64,000 nucleotides of DNA from Bacillota bacterium (GTDB lineage: Bacteria > Bacillota > Bacilli > Alicyclobacillales > SLC66), in assembly GCA_021846285.1 (NCBI GenBank), contig JAJZCB010000006.1, forward strand, positions 1 to 64,000, given 5' to 3'. Positions 39,309 through 47,808 of the stretch are shown piece after piece. Each line of letters opens with the position of its first letter. Position 1 is the first letter of the stretch. The notes under the pieces are model-generated. The model did no database searches and was not told where the DNA came from. It was given only the letters and a program-made list of their open reading frames with translations. A program made the translations under genes and the position numbers.

Positions 39309-40388
39309 CTATGACAGATTCAGGTCGTCGAACCACGCCGCTTCCGACGGTAGATCATGGATCAGGAGTCGACCGTAGTCACTGGGATCGCGCGCCTGAT
39401 GGTATTTCATATAAATCCTCCCATGATTGACCGCGAGGATCTCAATCTTTCCACTTGAATGACTCATAACAAATTTGATCCGCTTGCCAAGACCCGAGGT
39501 CTTCGCCTTCGCGCGTTCCACAATGTCGTAGGCCCGTTCAAGCGGCACCACAAAATCTGCATTGCCGGCGACTGGGCGGTTTTGAAATACGTAATAAGGT
39601 GTAACCCCTGCCCATGACAGCCTGTCCAGCAACTCGCGAAGAACATTCACATCGTCGTTGACGCCGCCCAACAGCGGTGTTTGATTCACCGTGATGACGC
39701 CCGCTTTCTGCAACGCCGCGATCGCCCGGAGCGCTTGTGATGTAAGTTCTCTCGGATGATTGAAGTGCGCCATTTGATAGATGCGCGCATCCGGACGCGA
39801 ATAGCGCTCCAATACTTCGAGCAGACGCTCGTCCTCATAGATGCGCATTGGGTTAAACGCAGTCAGTTTGGATCCGAAGCGAATAATCTTCACATGCGGG
39901 ATTTGGCGCAATTCATGCAGGATATGCTCAATCTTGCTAGTGGCCAAGATCAGGGAGTCGCCTCCCGTGAGCAGCACGTTTGAGATTTCTGGATGCGCGG
40001 CAATATAACGCACACCATCGCTGACATCGAGGGACGTTTCATGTACATCATTTCTAAACAGCCGTTTGCGAAAGCAAAAACGGCAGTAGGAGCCACAGAC
40101 TTCTGAAACCAGCAACAGTGCCGTGGTCGTGTATTTATGTTGACAGCTTGGCGCTACATAGTTGGTGTGCTCATCCGAGGGATCAAGACACCCATATTCG
40201 TCGAGTTCCGTTTCGCTTGGAATAGTGAGTTTGCGGATGGGATCATCGGGATCATCCCAATGGATCAATCCCTTGTAATAATCGTTCAGCCGGAAAACGA
40301 AAGTCTCGGCAATAGGCGCCAGAGTGCGCCGTTCCTGTTCTGACAGTTCCTCTATCTGCCGCAGGTGGGTGAGATATTTCGAATGCAT
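39309..40388 (-). CDS. KamA-family radical-SAM aminomutase-like protein
   Basis: 359 residues from MHSKYLTHLRQ, with AAGGAGG 6 nt upstream. HWDDPDDPIRKL and CGSYCRFCFRKR (the 4Fe-4S site) match lysine 2,3-aminomutases and relatives; LLTGGDSL and NQTPLLGGVND follow. It is shorter than typical lysine 2,3-aminomutase, so the amino acid substrate is uncertain (lysine, glutamate or other). The leader carries a c-di-AMP riboswitch, which suggests a role in osmolyte supply. Confidence 0.87.
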   Translation of the reverse strand: MHSKYLTHLRQIEELSEQERRTLAPIAETFVFRLNDYYKGLIHWDDPDDPIRKLTIPSETELDEYGCLDPSDEHTNYVAPSCQHKYTTTALLLVSEVCGSYCRFCFRKRLFRNDVHETSLDVSDGVRYIAAHPEISNVLLTGGDSLILATSKIEHILHELRQIPHVKIIRFGSKLTAFNPMRIYEDERLLEVLERYSRPDARIYQMAHFNHPRELTSQALRAIAALQKAGVITVNQTPLLGGVNDDVNVLRELLDRLSWAGVTPYYVFQNRPVAGNADFVVPLERAYDIVERAKAKTSGLGKRIKFVMSHSSGKIEILAVNHGRIYMKYHQARDPSDYGRLLIHDLPSEAAWFDDLNLS

Positions 40389-40394
40389 GTGAAT

Positions 40395-40420
40395 CCTCCT
40401 TCACTCGGGTGGGAAGAAGG
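40395..40420 (-). promoter_or_regulatory. Hairpin that can hide the kamA-like ribosome binding site
   Basis: On the minus strand CCTTCTTC (40413-40420) pairs over 8 positions with GAAGGAGG (40395-40402), the Shine-Dalgarno sequence of the gene. It may be the expression platform of the riboswitch upstream. Confidence 0.5.
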
Positions 40421-40516
40421 AAACGGGGAGTTTCGCCAGGGGCATGAGAACACAGCAAACCACGCCATTATTTCCAAACGGCACAGCCGGAAATGTACGT
40501 TTTTCGCCCCTACCTT

Positions 40517-40650
40517 CCACGCTTGCGAAGTTAGCTGTCGGATTCGGGTGGAGAGATTCACCCTACCCCCTGTCCGCTACGGAGCAGACAGGAGGATTCA
40601 CCCCCGCAAAACTGGGTCCCCCGCTTCTTTTCTTCAAAGAATTCAGCGTT
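40517..40650 (-). ncRNA. c-di-AMP riboswitch (ydaO/yuaA motif)
   Basis: The minus strand reads AACGCTGAATTC, AGCGGGGGACCCA, GCGGGGGTGAATC, TAGGGTGAATCTCTCCACCCG, AATCCGACAGCTAACTTCGC and AAGCGTGG. These blocks match the ydaO consensus (CGCUUGAAUC, GCGGGGGACCCA, GGGGUGAAU, CCGACAGCUAACUUCGCAAGCG). The closing stem ACGCT/AGCGT is formed by the two ends. Known members turn genes off at high c-di-AMP, often genes for osmotic adjustment or cell wall. It precedes only the kamA-like gene. Confidence 0.9.
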
Positions 40651-40674
40651 CTAAAGGGCAACAACGATGTCCCT

Positions 40675-40680
40675 ATTATA
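40675..40680 (-). promoter_or_regulatory. -10 element of the kamA-like gene
   Basis: TATAAT on the minus strand, 25 nt before the riboswitch. The -35 element is unclear. Confidence 0.45.
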
Positions 40681-40760
40681 ATAGGCCGTCCAACGTCGAT
40701 TTGTCGAGAGGATATTTGTTGGCATCATCGATTTCCATCCCCCTCAGATACCAATAGGGG

Positions 40761-40766
40761 TATAAT
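40761..40766 (+). promoter_or_regulatory. -10 element of the glutaredoxin gene
   Basis: TATAAT, 32 nt before the GTG start. No clear -35 hexamer. Confidence 0.45.
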
Positions 40767-40797
40767 GAGTGGGAGAGAATCAAGAAGGAGATGCGAC

Positions 40798-41043
40798 GTG
40801 AACAGCAAAGTTATCATGTATGTAGTTCCGCTCTGACCCAGATGCGCGCTTGCAAAGCGCTTCCTTTCGGCGAAAGGCATCCCTTTTGAGGAACGCAACA
40901 TTTTGACGCACAGTAAGTTTCGCCGTGAGATGAAGACCCTCACCGACGTCATGACAGTTCCCGTGACCGTCATTGGCAAAGAAGTGGTCGTGGGCTACGA
41001 CGAACGCGCGTTTACCTCGGCAGTGAAGCAGCTTCAGCCTTAA
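40798..41043 (+). CDS. Glutaredoxin-like protein with in-frame TGA (probable selenoprotein)
   Basis: A GTG start with AGAAGGAG 8 nt upstream opens a frame of 81 sense-like codons ended by TAA. Codon 13 (40834-40836) is TGA. Reading it as selenocysteine gives MYVVPLUPRCALAKRF, that is, UPRC in place of the glutaredoxin CPxC site. The rest is a complete small glutaredoxin, including the cis-proline motif TVPVTVIG and GYDERAF. No other stop occurs. A hairpin of two 6-bp types follows the TGA at SECIS distance. Alternatives are a pseudogene, a sequencing error or read-through. Confidence 0.72.
40846..40877 (+). promoter_or_regulatory. Candidate bacterial SECIS hairpins
   Basis: Hairpin one: GCGCTT-GCA-AAGCGC (40846-40860), loop G 16 nt after the TGA. 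Hairpin two: CCTTTC-GGC-GAAAGG (40863-40877), loop G 33 nt after it. Bacterial SECIS elements lie just downstream of the UGA within the coding frame and have a G at the start of a short loop. I cannot tell which, if either, works. Confidence 0.4.
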
Positions 41044-41056
41044 CGGCTGAAGCTGC
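41028..41056 (+). terminator. Perfect 12-bp hairpin at the glutaredoxin stop codon
   Basis: GCAGCTTCAGCC and GGCTGAAGCTGC pair perfectly around a TTAAC loop holding the stop codon. No T-run follows, so termination is likely but not certain. Confidence 0.5.
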
Positions 41057-41082
41057 GCCTGCACTTCCCTATCACGGAAAAG

Positions 41083-41190
41083 GTTCCTGCCAGCCGGATT
41101 CCTATGCTGTGCCCCTGCTCAGACACGGCTACGCCGAACTCACGACGGGCACAGCATAGGAATCCTGAAGAGCGGGTCTCTCATTCCACC
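41083..41190. repeat. Intergenic inverted-repeat element, copy 1
   Basis: Arms GGATTCCTATGCTGTGCCC (41096-41114) and its exact complement (41147-41165) enclose a loop containing CTGCTCAGACACGGCT and GCCGAACTC. The flanks TTCCTGCC and TCTCATTCC are shared with copies 2 and 3. It lies after the glutaredoxin gene and 17 nt below the DUF2892 gene stop. No coding capacity. Confidence 0.85.
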
Positions 41191-41206
41191 GCCAATTATC
41201 CTGTAT

Positions 41207-41428
41207 TCAGCGCTTTGGAACACGAACGAGTCTGTTGGCGCCAAAGTGTTCCAAAAGCGTTTCGGTAGGACACCAGCCTGTGAGATAGGAAATGATCAGC
41301 ATTGTGGCAGGCAGGGCGCCAATGAAGACCAGGTACCGATTGACAAAAAGTCCTAGTAAAATGGCAATCCAAAAGACGACGCCCGCCAGTAAACGAATTG
41401 TTGATCCCTTGCCGCTGCATACATACAT
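41207..41428 (-). CDS. DUF2892-type small membrane protein
   Basis: 73 residues from MYVCSGKGSTIRLLAG, 8 nt after AAAGGAGG. Two hydrophobic segments (about 13-30 and 33-50) and the family end LTGWCPTETLLEHFG. Related proteins are linked to YgaP-type membrane rhodaneses. Function unknown. Confidence 0.75.
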   Translation of the reverse strand: MYVCSGKGSTIRLLAGVVFWIAILLGLFVNRYLVFIGALPATMLIISYLTGWCPTETLLEHFGANRLVRVPKR

Positions 41429-41544
41429 GGGTATTGCCTCCTTTGGCCAACATTGTACCACGTACTGCGTTGAACATACGAATCTTGTCGATCGGTAAGT
41501 AAAGAAATAGTCCCACATAGAGTCTCAACGTTGCGGGGGTTCAC

Positions 41545-41937
41545 TCATTCCTTGCTTTCGTTCAATTCCTTAAGAGAATGGGATTCGATTTTGGTGATTC
41601 GATTGTTTTCGTCCACATGCACCACACGAGAGACAATCTGGTTATACTCCTCATCGTTCACTTCGCACAGGGATAGAATAATGACGAGATCGGTGGGCTG
41701 AAACAGACGGGCAGGCGGACCATTCAAACAAATCGTACCACTTCCCGCATTGGCCGGGATAGCGTAAGTCCTCCACAAAGAAGCGTTGGACACGTTGGTG
41801 ACCTGCACCATCTCGTAGGGGCGAATATCGGCCGCATCCATGAGGGAACGATCAATCGTGATGCTGCCCACATAGTCCAGCCGCGCCTCCGTCACCACCG
41901 CACGGTGGATCTTGCCTTTGCAGATTGTCCGTAACAT
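41545..41937 (-). CDS. panD: Aspartate 1-decarboxylase precursor
   Basis: 130 residues. The self-cleaving Gly24-Ser25 site lies in YVGSITID, which creates the pyruvoyl cofactor. Neighbouring residues Arg54-like and Tyr58-like are in the expected NASLWRTYAI block. It makes beta-alanine for pantothenate. No panB or panC is adjacent; it stands alone. Confidence 0.95.
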   Translation of the reverse strand: MLRTICKGKIHRAVVTEARLDYVGSITIDRSLMDAADIRPYEMVQVTNVSNASLWRTYAIPANAGSGTICLNGPPARLFQPTDLVIILSLCEVNDEEYNQIVSRVVHVDENNRITKIESHSLKELNESKE

Positions 41938-42009
41938 GCAATCAATCCTTTTCAGTATAGGCTCGTTAACCTTCTGGTCTCTCCAAACTTGCGGGCGCCT
42001 GGGCGCTCC

Positions 42010-43455
42010 TTACAATGCATGGGCTCTTTTGTGACGAATCGTAATCACCTTGGTTGCCGTCATTTCGTCGATCGACACCCGAGCGCCCTCTTTGCCAATT
42101 CCGCTGTTTTTTACACCGCCATACGGCATTGAATCCGCGCGCATATTGGATGCCTGATTGATATTGACCCCACCGACGTGCAAACCGCGCGCCATAGCAA
42201 ATGCTACGTCCAATTGACTGGTGAATAAACCCGCCTGCAGTCCAAATTCGCTTTCATTGCACAGTTCGATGGCTTCTTCAACCGATCGGTACGGGATGAC
42301 ACTCACGACCGGGCCGAACACTTCCATGCATACGACAGCCATGTCCGGTTGAACATCGATCAGAATCACGGGATCAAGCAGATTGCCGCGGCGATTCCCT
42401 TGCGTCAAGGCTTTCGCGCCGCCTGCTACGGCATCCTTGATCCATTCCTCGACGCGAACAGCTGCCTGTTCCGTGATAAGCGGGCCAATGTCTGTCGATT
42501 CTTCCATTGGATCGCCTACGCGTAATTGCTCCACCCTGGACACAAAGCGACTCAGAAAATCGCTCCATACCGATTCATGTACATAGATCCGTTGAGCCGA
42601 GATACAGACCTGCCCAGCATAGGCAAAAGCGGCCTTGGCCAGAGACTCGACCGCCAAGTCGAGATCAGCGTCCGCATACACTATATTTGGCGAGTTCGAT
42701 CCGAGTTCGAGAATCACCGGACGCACTCCGGATTGTTCCTTGATCCGTTTACCCACCGCCACGCTTCCAGTAAACGTGTACAGAGCGATGCGCGGATCCG
42801 CCACGAGATCCTGTCCCACCCGTCCGCGTCCCAACACAATGTTCAGATATCCCTTTGGGAGGCCTGCCTCGATCATGAGATCAAGCAAGCGCACCGCTGT
42901 CATCGGTGTGGCGTCGGCCGGTTTCAGGATCACTGCGTTCCCCGCAGCCAGCGCAGGCGCAATCTTAAGCGCCACCACATTGAGAGGGAAGTTAAACGGC
43001 GTGATCGCGCATATCACCCCTAAGGGTTCCCGCAACGTGAGACTGAATACGTCATCGTCAGATATTTTTTCTTGAACCTCTGTATACCCGTGAATTCGGG
43101 CCGCTTCCTCCGAAGCCAGACGGAAGTTCTTGACTGCCCGTCCTACCTCCAGGCGTGCGTCGCGAATCGGTTTTCCGGTCTCCAAAGCCAATGTTTGAGC
43201 CATGGTTTCAGCATGAGCCGCCAGCAATTCCGACGTACGTTCGAGGATAGTCGCTCTTTCACGAAATCCAAGCGCTCCCCTGCGCACGGTGAGAACGGCA
43301 TTACTGACGACTTGTGAGATCTCATCGGAAGTTGCTTCTGCGTAGCGAAATATTTCTTCGCCGTTCCACGGATTGCGAATCGTAATGACCGATGAATCTT
43401 CCACCTCTTTTTCATGCCAGACGCCATCCATAAAGAAACTTTTGACCGTGTACAA
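42010..43455 (-). CDS. NAD(P)-dependent aldehyde dehydrogenase
   Basis: 481 residues from a TTG 7 nt after AAGGAGAG. Catalytic Glu in LELGSNSPNIV and Cys in FAYAGQVCISAQR; the cofactor site has TFTGSVAVGKR. The sequence resembles the lactaldehyde/glyceraldehyde-3-phosphate non-phosphorylating group, but the substrate is unresolved. It lies just downstream of threonine synthase on the same strand. Confidence 0.9.
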   Translation of the reverse strand: MYTVKSFFMDGVWHEKEVEDSSVITIRNPWNGEEIFRYAEATSDEISQVVSNAVLTVRRGALGFRERATILERTSELLAAHAETMAQTLALETGKPIRDARLEVGRAVKNFRLASEEAARIHGYTEVQEKISDDDVFSLTLREPLGVICAITPFNFPLNVVALKIAPALAAGNAVILKPADATPMTAVRLLDLMIEAGLPKGYLNIVLGRGRVGQDLVADPRIALYTFTGSVAVGKRIKEQSGVRPVILELGSNSPNIVYADADLDLAVESLAKAAFAYAGQVCISAQRIYVHESVWSDFLSRFVSRVEQLRVGDPMEESTDIGPLITEQAAVRVEEWIKDAVAGGAKALTQGNRRGNLLDPVILIDVQPDMAVVCMEVFGPVVSVIPYRSVEEAIELCNESEFGLQAGLFTSQLDVAFAMARGLHVGGVNINQASNMRADSMPYGGVKNSGIGKEGARVSIDEMTATKVITIRHKRAHAL

Positions 43456-43484
43456 GACGCTTCTCTCCTTATATCTTCACCTAT

Positions 43485-44714
43485 TCAGACGCCATGGTAC
43501 TGAGCTGCTGAACGGGTCTGCAAGTCGATCTCCTTGCCACCCGCGCTGAGTTGATCTACATACTTCAAACCAGAGCCGGTATTCATGACGAGCACAGTTT
43601 CGTCATCGCCGATCCAGCCTTTCTGCCGCAATCGACGCACTCCGGCCAGTGCAGCCGCTCCTTCCGGGCACACATGGACACCGTCGCGCCGGGCGATTTC
43701 CCTGCGTTCCCGCACGATCTCACTGTCGCCCACACTGATGGCGATACCCATCGTCTGATACAGCTCATCGAGAATAAGGAAGTCTCCCAGTGCCTTTGGC
43801 ACGCGCATACCAAAAGCAATCGTCTCTGGATTTTCCCACGCCGCACAAGTGCGTTCGCCTTTCTGAAACGCTCGAACCAGAGGCGCGCACCCGTCGGCCT
43901 GTACCACGACAAGACGGGGCAGACGGGAATCTATCCACCCCAATTCCTGCAGTTCCCTAAACGCCTTGTAGATGCCGATTACGCCGGCTCCTCCGCCGGT
44001 GGGATAAACGATGACGTCAGGAACAGACCACTCAAATTGCTCTGCAATTTCAAAACCCATCGTTTTCTTTCCCTCCAGGCGATAGGGTTCCTTAAGTGTA
44101 GAAACGTCGTACCCATCCGATGCCGCAACGAGCTGTTGCACCAGTTTTCCGCCGTCGGCAATCGTGCCATGGATCACAAACAAATCGGCTCCTGCCAAGG
44201 CACATTCTTTACGCGATGTCATAGGCGCGTCGATCGGCATGACGACGCTTATATTTATACCTGCGCGAGCCGCGTAAAGCGTCCAGGCAGCGCCTGCATT
44301 TCCATTGGTTGTGATCGCCAGTGAGGATTCACCAAGTTCCATGGCTTTTGAAATGCCTACCGAGGCGCCGCGAGCCTTGAATGTTCCCGACGGTAATGTA
44401 CCCTCGTCTTTGAGGATCAGACGAGGCACATCCATATGACGCCCCGTTGCAGGAAGTGGAATGAGAGGAGTCATCGATTCATTCATCGATACAACAAAAC
44501 GCGAATGTCTAACAGGCAAAAGCTCATGGTAACGCCAGAGTGAGCATGGACGCTCACGCAAGTGCGCCTTCGTCAAACGCTTGCCTGCTTGCTGCAAATC
44601 GTATTGAGCCAAAAGCGGAGAACCGCAAGAACACGTCTGTACCCTCTCATCAATTCCATACGTTCGATTGCACCGGGTACATTGGAGATGAGATAGATAG
44701 CTGAATGCCTCCAC
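43485..44714 (-). CDS. thrC: Threonine synthase
   Basis: 409 residues from GTG 44714, 8 nt after GGAGG; a GTG three codons earlier overlaps the site. An N-terminal zinc ribbon CTRC...CSCG precedes a fold type II PLP enzyme with the lysine in LPSGTFKARGA and the phosphate loop PTGGGAGVIG. This is the shorter thrC type common in Firmicutes and archaea. It converts O-phosphohomoserine to threonine. Confidence 0.9.
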   Translation of the reverse strand: MEAFSYLSHLQCTRCNRTYGIDERVQTCSCGSPLLAQYDLQQAGKRLTKAHLRERPCSLWRYHELLPVRHSRFVVSMNESMTPLIPLPATGRHMDVPRLILKDEGTLPSGTFKARGASVGISKAMELGESSLAITTNGNAGAAWTLYAARAGINISVVMPIDAPMTSRKECALAGADLFVIHGTIADGGKLVQQLVAASDGYDVSTLKEPYRLEGKKTMGFEIAEQFEWSVPDVIVYPTGGGAGVIGIYKAFRELQELGWIDSRLPRLVVVQADGCAPLVRAFQKGERTCAAWENPETIAFGMRVPKALGDFLILDELYQTMGIAISVGDSEIVRERREIARRDGVHVCPEGAAALAGVRRLRQKGWIGDDETVLVMNTGSGLKYVDQLSAGGKEIDLQTRSAAQYHGV

Positions 44715-44922
44715 TTTACGCACCTCCGCTTTCCTGTAACACTGACCGACGGCGTGAAATCTTATTGAGCACCGTAATCGTAGAGCAAGTTGCTTAAACT
44801 CATCTTAAAACAAGGTGACCGTTCCTGACCCAAGACCATTCAGAAGTGTCCATAATATTCCCGGTTCCGACGTAATCAATTAGCACGATTCAATCGTGTT
44901 CTTCAGAATTAGACTCCCATGT

Positions 44923-44928
44923 TATACT
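44923..44928 (+). promoter_or_regulatory. Extended -10 of the GGDEF gene
   Basis: TGTTATACT gives an extended -10 (TATACT 44923-44928) 36 nt above the ATG at 44964. Confidence 0.5.
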
Positions 44929-44963
44929 ACACGCGAAAGGGTGAACCAAAGAGGGGCAGATTC

Positions 44964-45947
44964 ATGGCGAAAGTTTTCGACGGATTCCTATTTGAACGGG
45001 TCGCAAGGACGCTCTTTGAAGCGGAAAAAGCCCAGGACGCAGCTGTCGCGACGGCTGAAACGCTGAGAGAGACGCTGCGGCTGCACCGCGTCATCTTCAT
45101 CAGCACCTACACGGGTTCCCCACGAATCATCGCCTATGCGGGCGGCAAGGATTTTACAGTGGAGGCGATTGAGAATTACTTCCGCAGTAAAGAGGAAGAG
45201 TTGAGACCGCTGCTAAAGCTTACGCAGCCGCTCTTTTTTCACGATTATCCAGCCTATCCGGGCGCTTTAAAAGCGTTTGTTGAAACCGGCTCAGCTTCGG
45301 TGGCGTTGATTCCTTATGATGGGCGCACGAAGAGTGAAGCAGGTCTCATCACCTTGCACAGAAACGCAAGCACTGAGCCTTGGAATGCGACGACAGAGAG
45401 GATTCTTGTGGCGGTGGCGCAACTGATCTTTATGGGACTCCAGCGCCTGTATTATCTGGAAGAGAACCAGCGCCTTCTGTACATGGACGAGTTGACCGGC
45501 ATCGGAAATCGGCGTGCCTTCATACTCGATATGAACACGCATTTGCAGGAAAAAGATTTCTTTTGTCTCGCAATCTTTGACTTCGACGACTTCAAACACA
45601 TCAACGACAACTACGGACATCTGGCTGGCGACGCCGTTTTGCAGCAAGTAGCCTCCTGTCTGCAGCGCTTGCTCGCACCTCCACACAAAGTCTATCGACT
45701 AGGGGGAGATGAGTTCGCCATTTATTATGCTTCGGGCGATCCGGCTGCGACAGAGACCGCGATCGCGCAAGCGATGCGCCACCTGAATCTTGACTGCGCG
45801 GAGGCGCTCACCAAAGCCGTTCGATTTTCGGTGGGTTGCGCGACGGCGGCAGAAGCGTCATGGGATCTCGATCATCTGATCGCGAACGCTGATAACCGGA
45901 TGTATGAAGTTAAACGTACAGGCAAAGAGAGGCGGACCGGTCCATGA
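44964..45947 (+). CDS. GAF-GGDEF diguanylate cyclase
   Basis: 327 residues from MAKVFDGFLFERV, with AGAGGGGC upstream. A GAF-like sensor region (about 30-165) precedes a GGDEF domain with DELTGIGNRRAF and RLGGDEFAIYY, an intact catalytic motif. The inhibitory RxxD site five residues upstream is absent. It would make c-di-GMP, read by the PilZ protein in this window. It overlaps the next gene by 4 bp. Confidence 0.9.
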   Translation: MAKVFDGFLFERVARTLFEAEKAQDAAVATAETLRETLRLHRVIFISTYTGSPRIIAYAGGKDFTVEAIENYFRSKEEELRPLLKLTQPLFFHDYPAYPGALKAFVETGSASVALIPYDGRTKSEAGLITLHRNASTEPWNATTERILVAVAQLIFMGLQRLYYLEENQRLLYMDELTGIGNRRAFILDMNTHLQEKDFFCLAIFDFDDFKHINDNYGHLAGDAVLQQVASCLQRLLAPPHKVYRLGGDEFAIYYASGDPAATETAIAQAMRHLNLDCAEALTKAVRFSVGCATAAEASWDLDHLIANADNRMYEVKRTGKERRTGP

Positions 45948-46699
45948 GACTTTTCGATCTAAGCGTCCCCATCAGCAATCGTGCAGCCGAACCTTATCCA
46001 CCGCAGATCGTGTATCACGGGCACGAAGAAGGTGCACGACAGGCGTCCGAGGCGTTAGGTGTTCCGGTAAACGCCTTCCCACAGGGAAGAGCGTGGGCCG
46101 TCGAAACAGTCACGTTAAGCACGCACAACGGCACACATATGGATGCCCCCTACCACTACGGCCCGCTCTCGGAAGGCAGACCCGCACGCACGATTGATCG
46201 CATCCCGCTCGAATGGTGTTACGGCGACGGCGTTCTTCTCGATTTCAGTCACAAAGAACCGGGAGCGAGCATAGAAGTTCAGGATGTCGAAGCCGCTTTG
46301 AAGCACATTGAATATGTCCTCAAACCTCTGGATATCGTCCTCATTCGAACCGACGCCGACAAGAAATTTTTCGATCCTTCCTATTTATTTGCGCATGCGG
46401 GAATGAGCGCCGAGGCGACCCGTTACCTTCTCGAGCACGGTGTGCGCCTGACCGGAATAGATGGATGGGGTTGGGATATCCCCCTTCACTTGCAAGCCGA
46501 GCGATATCGCGCAACCGGTGATCCCAGCGTGTTGTGGGAAGCGCATTTTTTAGGGACCGAAATCGAATACCTGCACATCGAAAAGCTGGCCAATCTGGAC
46601 CTGTTGCCGCGACCGTTTGGATTCAAGGTAGCTGCGTTTCCGATTCTCGTTGAAAACGCCTCTGGCGGCTGGGTGCGTCCGGTGGCGATGTTCCCTTAA
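45944..46699 (+). CDS. Cyclase family protein (kynurenine formamidase-like)
   Basis: 251 residues. HNGTHMDAPYHY, the metal-binding HxGTHxDxPxH motif of the family, is present, along with GIDGWGWDIP. Members hydrolyse amides or cyclic substrates; which one here is unknown. Its ATG overlaps the GGDEF stop, so the two are translated together. Confidence 0.85.
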   Translation: MRLFDLSVPISNRAAEPYPPQIVYHGHEEGARQASEALGVPVNAFPQGRAWAVETVTLSTHNGTHMDAPYHYGPLSEGRPARTIDRIPLEWCYGDGVLLDFSHKEPGASIEVQDVEAALKHIEYVLKPLDIVLIRTDADKKFFDPSYLFAHAGMSAEATRYLLEHGVRLTGIDGWGWDIPLHLQAERYRATGDPSVLWEAHFLGTEIEYLHIEKLANLDLLPRPFGFKVAAFPILVENASGGWVRPVAMFP

Positions 46700-46721
46700 T
46701 CGCTGCCAACGGATCGTTCGA

Positions 46722-47591
46722 TCACTCAAGAGGACCAAATGGGGAAGCAAAAGCGCCAGCCTTCGCCATGAGTTTCTCTTGCTGGACGTCGTCCATTTTC
46801 TCATATCTGGCGATCGCGTCGACGATCTTTGGGAGCAGGCGAACATCGCCCGCACTGGCCAAGCCAGTTACTGACTCCTGGGACAATACAAAGGACACGC
46901 ATTGATCGATATAGGACTGTTCATCAAACGGTTCGTACCAGGTTGCATAACGCTGGGCGTCCTCACTTGGCCAAGGTCCGCGAGCCACCGTCTTGATGGT
47001 CATCAGCCCGGCGTCCAGGCGCCTCATCTCCGCAGCCAACGCGTCAAACGACTGACGATACTCCCTGTTGTTGTATAGAATAAAATTCAGCGGAGTCAGC
47101 ACCGTCTCAAATGGAAACCGGTGCAGCGCTTCGAGATGGACTGCAGGCGCCAGATGGCTGTGTCCCGTAATACCGACATGTTTCACCAGACCTTGTTCCT
47201 TAGCCTCCAGCAAAGCCTCCAGAGCGCCGCCCGTTCGAGTACATTGATCCAGTTCCTCAAAGTTCGTGACCGCATGCAATTGAATCAAATCCACATGATC
47301 GACTTGCAGTCGCCGCAACGAACGTTCGATGGACCGCAGTGCGCCGTCGCGATCGCGGTCGCCCGTTTTGGTCGCCAAAAAGATACGGTTTCGAATCTTT
47401 GGCATCCACGGACCCATGCGAAGTTCGGCGTCTCCATACGATGCCGCGGTGTCAAAATGATTGATGCCGGCGTCAAGCGCCAGTTGAATGGACTGATCAG
47501 CTTCTTCCTGAGTAACCTCACCCAAACTGGCGGCGCCGAAAATGATGACGGAACTCATGTGGCCGATGCGGCCCAGACGACGTTTTTCCAT
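46722..47591 (-). CDS. Aldo/keto reductase
   Basis: 289 residues. The TIM-barrel family motifs are [15 protein letters not shown] with catalytic Asp and Tyr, VDLIQLHAV and the C-terminal LASAGD-V region. NADPH-dependent carbonyl reduction is expected; the substrate is not predictable. It starts behind GGAGGAGG, downstream of larC, with repeat copy 2 in the gap. Confidence 0.88.
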   Translation of the reverse strand: MEKRRLGRIGHMSSVIIFGAASLGEVTQEEADQSIQLALDAGINHFDTAASYGDAELRMGPWMPKIRNRIFLATKTGDRDRDGALRSIERSLRRLQVDHVDLIQLHAVTNFEELDQCTRTGGALEALLEAKEQGLVKHVGITGHSHLAPAVHLEALHRFPFETVLTPLNFILYNNREYRQSFDALAAEMRRLDAGLMTIKTVARGPWPSEDAQRYATWYEPFDEQSYIDQCVSFVLSQESVTGLASAGDVRLLPKIVDAIARYEKMDDVQQEKLMAKAGAFASPFGPLE

Positions 47592-47627
47592 GTGTAGATC
47601 CTCCTCCGTTGTGTTGAAGACGTGATC

Positions 47628-47735
47628 GTTCCTGCCTGACCGGATTCACATGCTGCGCCCCTGCTCAGACACGGCTGCGCCGAACTCGCGACGGGCGCAG
47701 CATGTGAATCCTGGCAAGTGGGCTTTTCATTCCGC
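47628..47735. repeat. Intergenic inverted-repeat element, copy 2
   Basis: Arms GGATTCACATGCTGCGCCC (47642-47660) and its exact complement (47693-47711). Relative to copy 1, the arms differ at CT/AC and T/C, with matching changes in the other arm. The loop again reads CTGCTCAGACACGGCT...GCCGAACTC. It lies between the larC stop and the aldo/keto reductase start. Confidence 0.85.
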
Positions 47736-47808
47736 TGGTGGTGCTGTGCAGCAGCGTGAGGGTCTGTTGCAGCCATGCTAGCGGAGCCGCCGCACGTTCA
47801 TGCTTGGT

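Noticed and set aside
40798-41043. Reading the glutaredoxin gene as a simple pseudogene
   Set aside because: Only one stop occurs, exactly at the redox cysteine codon, and all other motifs are intact; decay would more often hit elsewhere. Not excluded, so confidence is held at 0.72.
40800-41064. 94-residue minus-strand frame across the glutaredoxin gene
   Set aside because: No ribosome site or motif; the plus strand carries a recognisable glutaredoxin with matching start and stop.
41083-41190. Repeat copy 1 as an ordinary Rho-independent terminator
   Set aside because: The arms are too long and separated by a structured 32-nt loop, no T-run follows on either strand, and near-identical copies occur at two other loci.
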